DNA of 64,000 nucleotides from Polytrichum commune (Eukaryota; Streptophyta; Polytrichopsida; Polytrichales; Polytrichaceae), in NCBI GenBank assembly GCA_950295325.1, contig OX485809.1:9486001-9550000 (forward strand). Reading direction: 5' to 3'. Position numbers and translations under genes: made by a program. Position 1 is the stretch's first letter. Each line of letters starts with the position of its first letter. The notes under the pieces are model-generated. The model searched no databases and had not been told where the DNA came from. It saw only the letters and a program-made list of their open reading frames with translations. Shown here one piece after another: positions 37,096 to 48,639 of the stretch.

Positions 37096-39169
37096 AGCCA
37101 GTTGAGTTATTGCAAAGTTCAGCTTGCGCCAAATTCTTGGTGTTCCAGGCAGCTGAGCAAATGTGGAAGCTGTTGAAATGCGAATCATGTCAGCATTACG
37201 AGTAACAAGCAGAGTTCACTACTTGGACATCGGTACTCAATATCCATCAGTTCCCAACACTCTGCCAATATTTTACATCGACGTTTGTCCTCAGCTCGAA
37301 CACATTTATAAATAAATAAAAAATCACCAGATGTGCTCTAATTTGTGCTGCTCTTTTCCCGGCGGATGCACTAATTTCGTTGACATTCTCGGGTGAAACC
37401 GGCAGAGGTTCTCATAATTTCTGTTGGAGCGAGGTACAAGATCACTCAAGAATATGGCGATGAACGGACAATGTGGAGGAGTCCGGAATTCTGTATCTCT
37501 TATGTTCTCTGTATTGGTAACATTGCTTGAGTAATGTGGAAGGATGGAGGGCTATGAGGTGACCACACACTGATCACCCATCACATTGACCCAGCTTGCA
37601 GGCACCAATGCCATTTCAATCAATGCGCGCGCTGCACCCTTCAGAGGAGCAGCTCGAGGAGCGAGTTAATTAGTGGATCGACTTATTATTGTGGTGTGAA
37701 GGGACAAACAATCAGCATGTATTGAAAGTTTTCGTTTGTGCTAATTCACAGCTTCAAAGCACTATCCTTATTGATTCATGCGCAACAAGCCTACTTGGGC
37801 ATCGTGTTCACAGCTTGCTTACTGGTGGTCCTGCATTATCATTTTATCTCATGTTATGTGCAAGCCTTCTTCCAGTCCTCATACGCAATCGCTCCTGAAT
37901 CTGACCTGAGCATACGGTGAGTGCAGTACTCCTAATCTTCTTTAGTGCAAGCTCTCAAGATCATATATCAAAGAAACTCAGGAATCTTGCATATTTACTC
38001 GCTAACTCGTCTTATGTAATGTCAGTCTTGATCTTGGGCATTCATATTATTATATGTGAGGTTCCATAAGACAGGGACTAAGTTGGCTATGATTAACTAG
38101 AGATCCATGTAAGAAACCAGATGTAGCTATCTAGTTCTAAGTTAACTTCCACTCTTAATATTGGGCATGGGGGGGGGGGGGGGGGGGGGCGTATATCTAA
38201 GGAAACGTTAGGAGCAAGGTACAGTTATGATTCTCCTCTTTGGTATGGGGTTCATGCCTTAGAAAGAACTCTATGCAGATTAGAACTGTCACACATATCA
38301 AAAGCTACATCACATAAACTGCAATAACTAGAGCACCAATGACCTTATGGAGCATCATGTCTCGGACGACAGAAGCTAATCTCACCCGAGCCTGAAGCTG
38401 AGGAAGTTCAGGAATCCTACACATTCTACATCATCTCTTTCCACATTTGTTGGTGGTAGACGGTAATGTATGCTCTCGATTTTGATGTAATTAAGTGGTC
38501 TTATCTGTACTGTGATCTTTCCAATTGCATTCTATTCGTTGCATTAAGTCACACATACACGATGTCAGTCCAACATCATTCTATTTCTTCCGCCTGACGC
38601 TGAGCAGTACTTCATCATACTTACGAGGCCAAATTTCTGGTTAATCTCAAGCTGGAGATTGAGATATAGCTACTGTAACCGAAAAACAAGACCAATTTCA
38701 TTACATTAGTTTCCACTGCTTCCATTTCAATTATGTGACAAGTGGAAGAGTTTTGAAAGCATGCTTGTCTACTACTCCCAAACCTAACTCTGAATGCCTC
38801 TGCCTGTGTATTTCGACATGTATGCTTTTACGACATGCATCAACATCCATGGTCGATCGTCTGTTTGGAGAAAATAAATGCATGTGTCCTGCTGTTGATA
38901 TCAAAGAGTGTATCCTTGAGTACGATTTCTTATGATCTCAGGCTGACACCAAATCTCCCTCTGGGATTTTAGTCACGTGAAGTATGTACCTGATCATGTG
39001 ATTCAGAAGAGTACCGACGATGTTCTCGAGGAATAATATTGGCCGAACTCTCAGCCCTGGCAATTACAAGCACTTCTACACCGATAGTAGGCCGAAACTA
39101 TAAGGACCTATCCACATAAACCGGACACTTATAAGCTCCGTATATAATGAATGAACCTGATCTAGTAAT
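37096..39169. other. non-repetitive region, no gene recognised
   Basis: The composition stays balanced, but no open frame above 70 codons is present. A run of 21 G lies at 38169-38189. Confidence 0.45.
38169..38189 (+). repeat. G(21) mononucleotide tract
   Basis: Twenty-one consecutive G, the mirror of the C(22) tract at 20356-20377. Such tracts can form quadruplexes and are error-prone in sequencing. Confidence 0.95.
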
Positions 39170-39535
39170 AGGGGCACTCCAGAATTGCAGCCAGTTCAGA
39201 GATATTATACACTCACTCAGAGATATTCTGAACAATTTTCAAGCAGCCACCTGGACACTGAATAGAGTGTATGGATACTTCAGAATTGCAACCATTCGGC
39301 TGTGAAATCTCTTCTCTACTTGACGGAAAACTTGCCAGGTGGTGAATTGCCTCCTGTGCTTTGGCGCTGGCCTGTCGGCCTTCTGTCTCAAAAAAAAAGA
39401 AAAAAGAATTGCAACCATTTTATTATATTTTTATTAGATATATGGGGACATCATACACTCATTCCGTACTTCAGAACTTTCCTACACAACTTTCAAGCAG
39501 CTACTTGTACACTGAACAGAATACATGAGGAAAAG
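39170..39535. repeat. old tandem duplication split by a SINE
   Basis: The block 'acaattttcaagcagccacctggacactgaa' at about 39230-39262 recurs, diverged, as an 'acaactttcaagcagctact...acactgaa' block at about 39486-39517. Each is preceded by a 'tacactca' block. The SINE at 39297-39404 inserted later between the copies. Confidence 0.7.
39297..39404 (+). mobile_element. 5'-truncated SINE with poly(A) tail and 15-bp target duplication
   Basis: The insertion is bounded by agaattgcaaccatt at 39282-39296 and again at 39405-39419, a perfect 15-bp target-site duplication of the kind made by LINE machinery. It ends in an A-rich tail (about 39390-39404). Its 5' part (cttctctacttgacggaaaact-like, from about 39310) matches the body of the SINE at 27612-27712, so it is a 5'-truncated member of that family with the 3' end preserved. 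Confidence 0.85.
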
Positions 39536-39689
39536 TGGAGTAGGACTTGGCATGCATGTCTCATGTGAGCCACAAACCAACAGATGCTGAAGACAGCAAT
39601 CCGAGTGAGAACTCGACCTTCTCTTTCTAAACGTAAGGTATGTAATCGTATTGTGGGCACCTCTATTTCCAAAGATGTTTCTGGCAGTT

Positions 39690-39870
39690 GGATCGGCTTG
39701 CGAATTGTCTTCTTCAGTTACCGATTGCAAATCATACACTTATTCATTTCAAGTTTCAGCATCGGAATTGAGGTGCAGAAGTTACAAGAGGTCAAATGAA
39801 GATTCCCATACTGTGTCTATATTTTGAGAACATTGTCCAATTAATCTTCATCATAACATGTGTTAATGGT
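39690..39870. repeat. dispersed repeat, copy of 28440-28700
   Basis: It shares ordered blocks with 28440-28700, including gttggatc, gattgcaaatca, atttcaagttt and cattgtccaat. The G-box of the other copy is not kept here. Confidence 0.6.
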
Positions 39871-41394
39871 GTCCATTCTTGAATACAGACCATGCCATAT
39901 ACCACTTAAATATAAGTGTGCAATTAAGAAGAGCGACACACACCTTAGGCGTAAGTGAAAGAAGGCCCGCACAACCTAGCCTTAATGCACTCACCACTTT
40001 CTACTCTCTCCATGGCAAAACTTCAAAACACTCTCTGCACACCTTCTTACAACTTTGAAGATTCAGGTTGGTGGGCTTCAGGAGGGATCACATGAACTCC
40101 TGCATCAAACTATCACTAATGAAGTTAGGTATCTAATCTCCCTGTTTAAGATTAGGCTGGGAATTTCTCTTTCTTTGAGGCACAAGGCCAAAAAGACCAA
40201 CGCCAAGTAAGACTAATACCAAAGGAAAACATTGATTGGGCTGGGACTTGCAGCATGCTATGAAGACTCCTACAGACATTACAAGCTTTGACAGCGCAGG
40301 ACGAAGATATTTGGGCCTTATGTGGTCACACTTCTTGATTGAACACCCATATATGAATGGTCTATGCACAGTATATGGTAAAGCTTCTAGTTATGAATGG
40401 GCTCTAAAAAGACATGTGTCACACTGAACTATGTGCTCAAAATATAGACAACATTCAATTGTTAACACATACGGGAGGGCCTATGCAACTGCTTCAAGAA
40501 AAAGAAAATCTCCACTTTGACAGTTTACAACTTTTGCAAATTAACTCCTATTCTCTACAAGGAATTCGTGGCCAAGCAATTGCACCAAGTCACCTCTTGG
40601 TGCATGTATTTTCGATATTGGTGTGGATAATCCAAAGTGACCGGTGGTCGTCACTGTGTTTCGGGTTCTAGTGACTGTGGACACCAACAATGCACATGAA
40701 GTATAGGATGTTGACAACAACTTTTATGTCCAGCTGAATACATGTACCAAATTAACAAATAAAATGCCCACGTTGGTCCAATGTCATTTATGACCTATAA
40801 GGGTAACATGCACAAGTGCACAATATCTCCACAAAAACTGTGCAGTCCTGCCATTTCCACGGCCTACACTTCCACATAATATTTTCATTGACTTTAAACA
40901 TTACGCAAGGAAGCGTTGAAAGCAATTGATAAAATGTGCTTGAAAAACCACATAAACTTATGCTTGGAAATGCGAAATGTCACAAACATAGACCAGATTG
41001 CCAATGACAACATTAAACACACCCTGAAATGAAAGGCAGTAGTGCAACAAAATTATCTCAGTGATGACCGCCATTCCTATGACATTCATGCACACTTCGA
41101 ATCTTCACCAAGTCCACTGCAACAGGAATGAAGTGCTTTGAAACATATTATAGTCAACTTATTCACAAACACAGTATGGACAAGTCTAGTGCATTGGGGA
41201 TTCATATCACCTACATGAACTCCACCTACCAACCCTTCTCACCCTCTGCACCATCACAACAATGGCCAAATGTTGAATCATTCACGTCTGGAGATTCCAC
41301 ATCCCCTTGGGTTGCAGTCACTTGGACATCAAGCTCAAAGCATGCACTGAGTATATTCTGAAGTATACATGTGCATTAAGAGGGTGCTCATGGA
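39871..41394. other. intergenic region, no gene recognised
   Basis: Open frames of 63-85 codons on both strands have no recognised domain. Confidence 0.45.
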
Positions 41395-41552
41395 TTGTTA
41401 AATCGACCACACATTGGTTAAAACAACCACTGTCAATATGTAGTCCCAGTGTATTAATTCTAGCACAATGAAAAATCAAATTTTGACAAGTCATGTGACC
41501 GCATGATGCATCTTTGTGGTCATTTTAACAAACTACAATGTCGATTTAACAA
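41395..41552. mobile_element. MITE-like element with imperfect terminal inverted repeats
   Basis: ttgttaaatcgac at 41395-41407 is exactly reverse-complemented at 41540-41552, and the similarity continues inward for about 36 bp at lower identity (to the accac / gtggt pair at 41430 and 41516). Total length is 158 bp. I could not see a convincing target duplication, so it may be just an old inverted repeat. Confidence 0.4.
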
Positions 41553-44500
41553 TTTCCAAATTTAGGGGGGTATTATGTACAGGACCCTTATTTGAAAGCA
41601 CCCTATTGTTATTATAGAAATAGAAATAAAAAATTGGTCAATTTTGGTGACACTATCATCACTTATACAATGTATGAGACATAAATTTATTGCACACTAT
41701 ATTTGTTAGAAAATGTTGCACTAAAACATATGTGCTTGAATCCAGCAACCTTAGACATAACTTCAATATAGTAGTTGAGGCCAGCCAAACTCCAATGCAC
41801 ATATTAGATCCAAAGGATAAACTTCCTATGCTACTTGAAGCATACAAACAAACATATCTTACCTAAGGGAATATTTAGTTTTTTTTATAATTCTATCCTT
41901 AGGGGGTGCTAGCGAAAAACATAGAAACTATGTGCAATAAAAACCAAGGTCTCATATATTAATTATGGGTAGAATTGGTGGAATAAACACATATATTAGA
42001 GGGTGCTCTAGGTGTGGAAAACATGATTATTTGTAATATAGCATTTGACATAATATCATAAAATTACCTAAGTGATATACATAAAATACCATGGACATAA
42101 ATGGCTAGATATGAGAATCATATGCCTTGCACTTCAATCATGAAGAATGGATGAATAACTATTGATATTTTTGTTGAGGAATCGAGGATGGATGAAGTCA
42201 CTTGTGAGATGTCTCCTAGGGTTTCAAAGGGGGTTAGGATGTGAGAAAGTAAGGAGCTCTGCAAGAAGTGGGGTTAAGGTCAAGGCATATCTCCTCTCCT
42301 CTCATCTCCTCTTCGTTGTTATGTTATGTTTTGTGTTTGGTAAAGGTCACTAGTCGGTCCTCAAGTTAATCACCTACATAGCTTTGTTCTATAAATCTCT
42401 AGTATTGGCTTAAAATTCTGCAATCAGGGAATGTCAGGAGTACAATATTCCAAGTGAGTTTCTTCAGTAATCTATATCCATGTGACATTGGATCTAGATA
42501 CACCTTTCAAAACCCTAATGAGACGAAATGAGAGTTAAATACGTGTGGGGAGTAGAAGGCTTATGTCTAGAAAAGAAATGGTCAAAAATAACCATTATAG
42601 ACATGAAATTACACAGTGAATTCTAGGATCACACCAAGTTCCAAGAGAATGGATATTGAGATTTCTTGATGGATTATAAGGTGAAGTGAGTATGAGTGCG
42701 TTATTGTAGTTAGTCATAGATAAATCAATAGAAGCTTGGAACACAAATTCTTGGTGGTTGGATTTTGACAGGAGTATGTTGATTTTAGTGTTTATAATAT
42801 GAGATTCAAACAAACCAAATAATTCGGTGTTTGTTGATTATGATCTGCATAAAGTAAACAAACGAGCTTCCCCAATCCTTTGATTATTTCTGTGCAACAC
42901 CAGTGAACTAAGATAATATGCACAATTGATGCATTTTTCTAATATCAACAAATTATTTCATGGCAAGATGCAAGCTAAAACAAGCTACATAATGTTATCC
43001 AAATTTGGTATTGTATTTGTGAATTGCAAACAAGTCGTTGTTGGGAGCCATAAGAAAGTCCTAATTAAGCATCATTAGTTTCCTCTAGACGGTACGTTAG
43101 CCTTGGACTCCAAAGCTTTGGTAAGCTGAGGTAGTAATTATATGGTGTTTTTGGGCACCCCCCTCCGAGGGAGCCAAAAAATATTGCATAAGCCCTTTGG
43201 TGAGGGTGTCTTATCTTAGCAAGTGCCCAAGCCGAACCCGGATGTTATGATATCTCATAAGTGCTTCGGGTTGTGAAGGAATTTGGTAATCACGTTGTAT
43301 CATTTCAGTAGGTTGTACCTAGATCTTAAGTACCTAAGGTATTTATCTAAGCTACATCAATTTCTCTAACCTAATGACTGATCTATCCTAGTCTAAGCGC
43401 AAAGGCACCAACCTTGGGATCAATGCAACTTAACCCTAATGAATGAAATAATTTAGCCTACACCTTTTGTGTGTAGCTTTTAATTATTCTTTGCTTGAAT
43501 TGATAGGATAATGAGTGGACTTGTTTAATCAGTTGGGCCGCATCTATTTTTTTTTACCTCTTATAGATTAAATTCTCTAAACAGGGGGGCCTTAATTAAG
43601 TCCCACCTTCTCAACTTTTTTTCTTAGTTTATAGTTGGTTGAACAGACCTTATATTACTAAGTTCATAAATTATGGCATCACCACTTATATATGTGTAGC
43701 ACATCCTAACCCGAACCCTTCAAGGCCCAGTGCGGGTCTCTTGAAAGTTGATTGATATTAACACCCTCCGATCTTTGGTGCCGAAAGAGATGGTAGTGTC
43801 AATCCTCCGAGTTAAGTTCCAAGTTGGTTTTTTTGTCCATAGAGGTTGTACAAATTTTACTTGTTGTTAATTAGTTTAACATGGTGTCATCACAAAATTT
43901 CAATTTAATGGGACTAAGAAATAACGCAACTTGTATGTTCAATCTGTTACACGATCTTCAAGTATTGGGGTCATCACTTCCAACCCTTGGAGCCAACAAC
44001 ATGATAGTTATTTCCTCAATCATTATTCTCAGTTTACCACCTACAACATGCAGAGTGGTCATGCCAGGGATCAATCCGACTTCACCACACACGAAGAAGT
44101 TATGAATGGAAAAACTACTACCACAATACTTAACCGAGAGGTTCCGCACATATGAAAGTTGAAATTCCCCATCGGCGGCTAGGTGGGTGCTGACCTTTTA
44201 ATCTTACATGGATAGTTGGATTAGGTTAGGCTTTTATCTTTGTCATGCTCCCTCTATTCCTAAATTGAAAACTGTAGGGAAAAAAAATTACCGGTTGACT
44301 TTTATTTTGGTTTAACGATGGTTGGTGCGGAACCCTTACTCCAAATTACGAACGTCAACTTCCACTCCAGCTTTCGGCCGCCCACGACACTAAGTCATTC
44401 CTTCCAACTTTGGATGTACGAACATTTTCTTGATTAGATGGATCAAGAATCCATACACCCCTCAAATATCGAACATTAAATTAGTTGTAAAAACAACTTA

Positions 44501-44817
44501 GTGGATGCGTACCCGATTGGTAATAGGCATTCTTTTGCCTAAATTTTCATTCATTCATTCATTATTTACTTGTTTGATTATTTATTCATTTATTGGGCAA
44601 TAGAAAATTCATAAGAAAACATGTTGAGATAATTGCAATTTAAACATTCAATATTTTTGATAAGCTGGTCTTGGCAACTCTAAGGCAGTAAACACCCTTC
44701 CATTTGAATACCCACAATTTTTACTTACATATTTTAAAATATTTTTTTATTTGAATTTAATAAAAAGACTTATAATTTCATAAAATATCAAAGTGATTTC
44801 ATGTTTCATCTTTGAAA
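41553..44817. other. intergenic region, no firm gene
   Basis: It contains a possible copia-type LTR end near 43880 (ttaaca followed by TGGTGTCATCAC) and two overlapping plus-strand frames (43881-44155) that could be a decayed gag start. The evidence is too weak to call. A (ttca)n run lies at about 44548-44562. Confidence 0.35.
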
Positions 44818-45110
44818 TATGAGCTTACAAAGTCAGTGCTTACAAATTGAAAGGCAACTGAGACATATTCATTTAAACATTTATAACTTCTACTCACCAT
44901 CTCTGATTTTAACAAGCTTCTACATTTTGAAAACCTTAAAATAAGATATCCAACTCTTGCAAATATTGTAGCAACTGCATGTTTTCATTTATAGATATGA
45001 GTTTACAATGTTAGTGCTTATAATTTGAGAGGCAACTGAGATACCTTCATTCAAACACTCATAACTTCTACTTACTAACTTTGATTTCAACAAATTAAGG
45101 TTTATTAGAA
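44818..45110. repeat. two-copy tandem duplication, about 178-bp offset
   Basis: 'gagcttacaaagtcagtgct...aggcaactgag' near 44821 and 'gagtttacaatgttagtgct...aggcaactgag' near 44999, each followed by 'ataacttctactyac'. The copies are diverged. Confidence 0.75.
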
Positions 45111-45374
45111 AGCTAATTTAAAATCCAAGATTCAACCAACATTTGATAACTAAATTGTAAATATTACGTCCATTATATTGGAATAAAAATAAGACAACAA
45201 CTTAGGGATGTGTTTAAAAATACATTATCTTATTCACAATAATTCCACCAACAAAGAACATGACTTACGCCCATAATAGAAGATGGAGAGAGATATTTTC
45301 AATTTTTATTGAAGGGAGAAAATTTATTTTTTGAACTAGAATTTTACAACGCTTTGCTGTGCGAATTGAAGAGA

Positions 45375-45379
45375 GCATT
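45375..45379. other. target-site duplication, left (gcatt)
   Basis: gcatt immediately before the 5' LTR is repeated at 57291-57295 immediately after the 3' LTR. A 5-bp duplication is typical of gypsy integrases. Confidence 0.95.
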
Positions 45380-46080
45380 TGTGAGCCCAAAAGGGTGCCC
45401 ACATTTAGTCTTAGACCCTTGAAACGTTAGTTGATGCACTTTGAAGTAGCATGTTACTTCACAAAAATATAAAAAGAGTGAAATGTTAGTCTTAGAAGTA
45501 CCATGTTGTAAGAGGCTAGGATGTGAGTTGTTATTGTGTTTTTACCTTCGGAAGGATTTGAGTGAATGAGGATAGGTAAGGAGAACTTGGATTGAGTAGT
45601 TAGTGAGTAGGCTAGTACAAATGGATGGAGACAACCAAAGTGACTCAAGAGGCAAGTGCATTCGAATTGGGATGAATGGAGGATCACATGGAGCGCACAA
45701 GTGGACCACCTCATCATGGCCACTTAATGGGGAAGGCCCAAGGAAGAATGCAAGGTGGAGGATAAGCAAATTCTCAAAGCACCAATCAAATCACGAGTTA
45801 AGCATCGTGGTTTGAATTAAGTGGTGAGCGACGATTTGGGAAAGTAAGGGGAGAAAGTTATGGCGGCGGAAAGCGAAGGAGGCTAAGTTTGGATTGAAGC
45901 ATCCCAAGTTTGGTAAAGTGTGGTAGGTAGAAAGCCAAGGCTAGTTAAATGTTCGAATTAGGATCCTTGTTGATCATTTGAGGGAGGAAGGCTTAGAAGA
46001 TAGGATTGGCGCCTACTAAGTAGGAGGAAATCTCAAGGGCTTATCGTGAGCCTTGAGGGTGCTCACCCCCTCAAGCTTAC

Positions 46081-46090
46081 TATATAATCC
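46081..46090 (+). promoter_or_regulatory. TATA box of the copy B 5' LTR
   Basis: TATATAATCC directly follows an imperfect hairpin (cttgaggg...ccctcaag, about 46053-46076). It is conserved in LTR A. The RNA start is expected near 46110. The same site is present in the 3' LTR at 55641-55650. Confidence 0.6.
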
Positions 46091-46584
46091 CTCATTCTTC
46101 CCTCACTCATCCTCTCTTTCCTTCGTGCTCCAAGGCACCCCACGGGTTATAAGTGTGGTTGTTGGAAGCAAGATTGGAGCACATGTGTGTGCTTAGTTTG
46201 TAGTTGGAGAGCCAAGGCTATTTGGCCTTGAAGAGGGCTTGACCTCTTGACTAGAAGTAGCTTGAGTTTGAAGAATTTAGAATTTATCTTATAGCTTTCA
46301 ATTTTAGTTCTTGGATTTACACAATGGTTTGGACTTATAAGTGTTATGTATGAAGGATTGAGCATCTAGTTTTGTCGGAAAGTTTATATTGAGAGGAGCA
46401 TTTAGTTTTGTTAAGTAATCCTTCAGTTGAGGGACGGATACATTTTTGGGCATAACCTGTTGAGATCCTAGAGTTTACAATCCCAACCGGTTACATGTCC
46501 ACATCCTCCTGTTTTCCTTTATTAGATCGGGTTATATTCTATAGTCCCCTCTAAGCTGGTCAGACAAATTTCTGGGCATAACCT

Positions 46585-46857
46585 GTTGAGATCCTTCTGT
46601 CTGCAAGTCCAACCGGTTACAGGTTGAAATCCTACTGTCTGCAAGTCCAACCGGTAACCTGTTGAGATCCTCCTGTCTGCAAGTCCAACCGGCTACAGGT
46701 TGAGAGCCTACTGTCTGCAAGTCCAACCGGTTACAGGTTGAAATCCTACTGTCTGCAAGTCCAACCGGTTACAAGTTGAGAGCCTACTTTCTGCAAGTCC
46801 AACCGGTTACAATTGAGATCCTACTATTTGCAAGTTTAACTGGTAATATTATTAGCT
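46585..46857 (+). repeat. 38-bp tandem array with AACCGGTT core in the 5' LTR
   Basis: Seven units of the form 'gttgagatcctactgtctgcaag' plus 'tccaaccggttaca' occur in a row. Isolated AACCGGTT copies flank the array (46485-46492 and 47042-47049). The duplicate array in the 3' LTR is at 56145-56417. It lies downstream of the presumed RNA start, so it would be in the transcript. Confidence 0.92.
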
Positions 46858-47730
46858 TGGGGTATATTCTGTAGCTTTCTCTAACTGGTTGGATGGGTTT
46901 TGGGCATAACCAGTTGAGATCCTACTGTTTGCAAGTCCAAATGGTTACAGGTTGCCATCCTCCTGTTTTTATTTATTAGCTTGGGGTATATTATATAGAT
47001 TCCTCTGAAATGATCGGATATTTCCAACAGTCTTCAACTTCAACCGGTTATCTCTCAAGCTCAACCTGTTCATTCGTAACTAACTGCCGGTTCTCCCCGA
47101 TCATTGATTGAGCTGGTCTAAACCTTAGGCATAGTTAGTTGAAAGCTAACTTAAGTATTAACATTAGGATAAGATTAGTTGAAAGGGGAAGGACTTATGC
47201 TTAATGATATTAGAAACGAGCTTAGGCTAAATCACGTACGGGGCTCATACAACACTAGGAGAACAAGAGCCATTACTTGTGATCACAAGTAGGGAGGAAT
47301 TATTAAAGCTTGTGAAACTACCATAAGGCTTACAAGTATTTTTTAATACTTAAGCTTACATGGAATCTACAAGGGAGAACTCAAGTGGTAGTATAGAGTC
47401 ACCGGCACGGACTCCATTTAGGAGAGGGATATCCTTAAGGGCTTGTGTAGCTAAAGCAGCCGGATGGACGTTAGAAGCAAACAAAGACAAAATAGCACCC
47501 GAGCATAAGGAGGTTAAAATAACATAGTTAACTTGTGCATTCTCCACATACGTATTGAAATCGTACATTGAGTTGTTAAAAGTGAAATTCCAGTTAAATC
47601 CAAGACCACTTGAAGGGTGAACCTTGCACTATGGACTCATCCAAGTCCAAATCCAATACCGCGGAGGAATGTGAGCCCAAACCCACTACTCGGACTACGG
47701 ACGCTTAAGGGTGGGGGGTTTGGCCTCACA

Positions 47731-48639
47731 TAATTGGTGCGTCCGCCGGGAGCGAAGCGGAAGGTAGTTACAAGACTTGGAGGCGACTAGGAGACTTGGA
47801 GGCAACTAGGAAAAATTGGAGACACAAACTTGAGAGAAGGGAAGGAGCACCCGAAACTCGGTAAGTATTCTCTCTTTGGGTTACATTTGAATTCATTGTA
47901 TTTCAACTATTCCTTGGAATGAATTGCATTGTCAATTACGCAAATTCATTTTTGAGGAAGGAGCGCGGCGAAGGTACGTCCTCAACCTTTTTGGGGATTT
48001 GCTAAAAACTAAAAATGAACCTATAACCAAGTAGCTCATTAAAACATTAGAGGGTAAATTCACCTTAGGACATTGAACTTTGACACTCACCTCGGGGTGA
48101 GTCTCAAAGTTTTGGGAGTTGTCATTTCATGCTCTAGATTAAATTAATATTTCACAAAGTTTATGGTGTTGTTACATTGAGTCACGATTGAGGGGAGTGC
48201 TAACTCACAGGGGGATGCGATTGCTCAAGGTATGTTTATTTCTTCAAAGTGAACTCATTAACTAATTAAGGAATGCCTTTTGTACTCGTGATTGTTGTTA
48301 TCCGTTGTAGAGGGTAATTCCCGAATTGTGGATGGTGTGAGAAGTTGAAGGGTGAAGCCTCGACTTTTAACATAATCTACTCGGAAGGTCACCCCCTCAC
48401 AATCGGTATTGTGGTGAGTGTTAATTTGCGGGAAGGTGCGGAGGTGATGCTCCGACTTAACCAAAAAATTAACATGAACATGCCTATCCCCTATTGGGAT
48501 TCTTTCACCTAAGTGGGCTTGCAGGTTCTTTTCCTCACCTCCTAAAAAAATTATAACCACACCAAGACAAGTGAAAATATTAAGAGGGGAATTGCTAGGA
48601 TTATGTGTGGTCAAGTGAGGGTCGATCGATTCTTATGGA
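47731..48639 (+). other. gypsy copy B untranslated leader
   Basis: The 909 bp between LTR and gag start hold the PBS candidate. Packaging and dimerisation signals are expected here by analogy but cannot be seen. A 118-codon antisense frame (48614-48258) has no known domain. Confidence 0.8.
47735..47750 (+). other. primer-binding site candidate, copy B
   Basis: TGGTGCGTCCGCCGGG starts four bases after the 5' LTR. It is identical to the site in copy A. The primer tRNA is not identified; the resemblance to the common plant tRNA-Asp PBS is only partial. Confidence 0.65.

Larger units (their letters stand above)
45380..47730 (+). repeat. 5' LTR of gypsy copy B (2351 bp)
   Basis: It starts TGTGAGCCC and ends GGCCTCACA, so its termini form a short inverted repeat. 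It contains a U3 part shared with LTR A, a TATA box at 46081, an AACCGGTT-centred tandem array at 46585-46857 and a U5 end shared with LTR A from about 47592. Confidence 0.97.

Noticed and set aside
43860-44160. Possible copia-type LTR end, PBS (TGGTGTCATCAC) and gag start
   Set aside because: The PBS match is partial, no LTR start or second LTR was found, and the open frames shift after about 75 codons.
45454-45815. Several open frames on both strands inside the LTRs, repeated at 55014-55375 and 4066-4393
   Set aside because: LTR sequence repeated by structure. The frames overlap on opposite strands and show no domain.
46532-46726. Repetitive minus-strand peptide frame in the LTR
   Set aside because: It is only a translation of the 38-bp tandem array.
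46585-46857. Regularly spaced repeats considered as a CRISPR array
   Set aside because: The units are directly adjacent without unique spacers and lie in a plant LTR.
48258-48614. 118-codon antisense open frame in the gypsy leader, also present at 1897-2253
   Set aside because: It is the same in both copies only because the copies are nearly identical and recent. It has no domain, and sharing is not evidence of selection.
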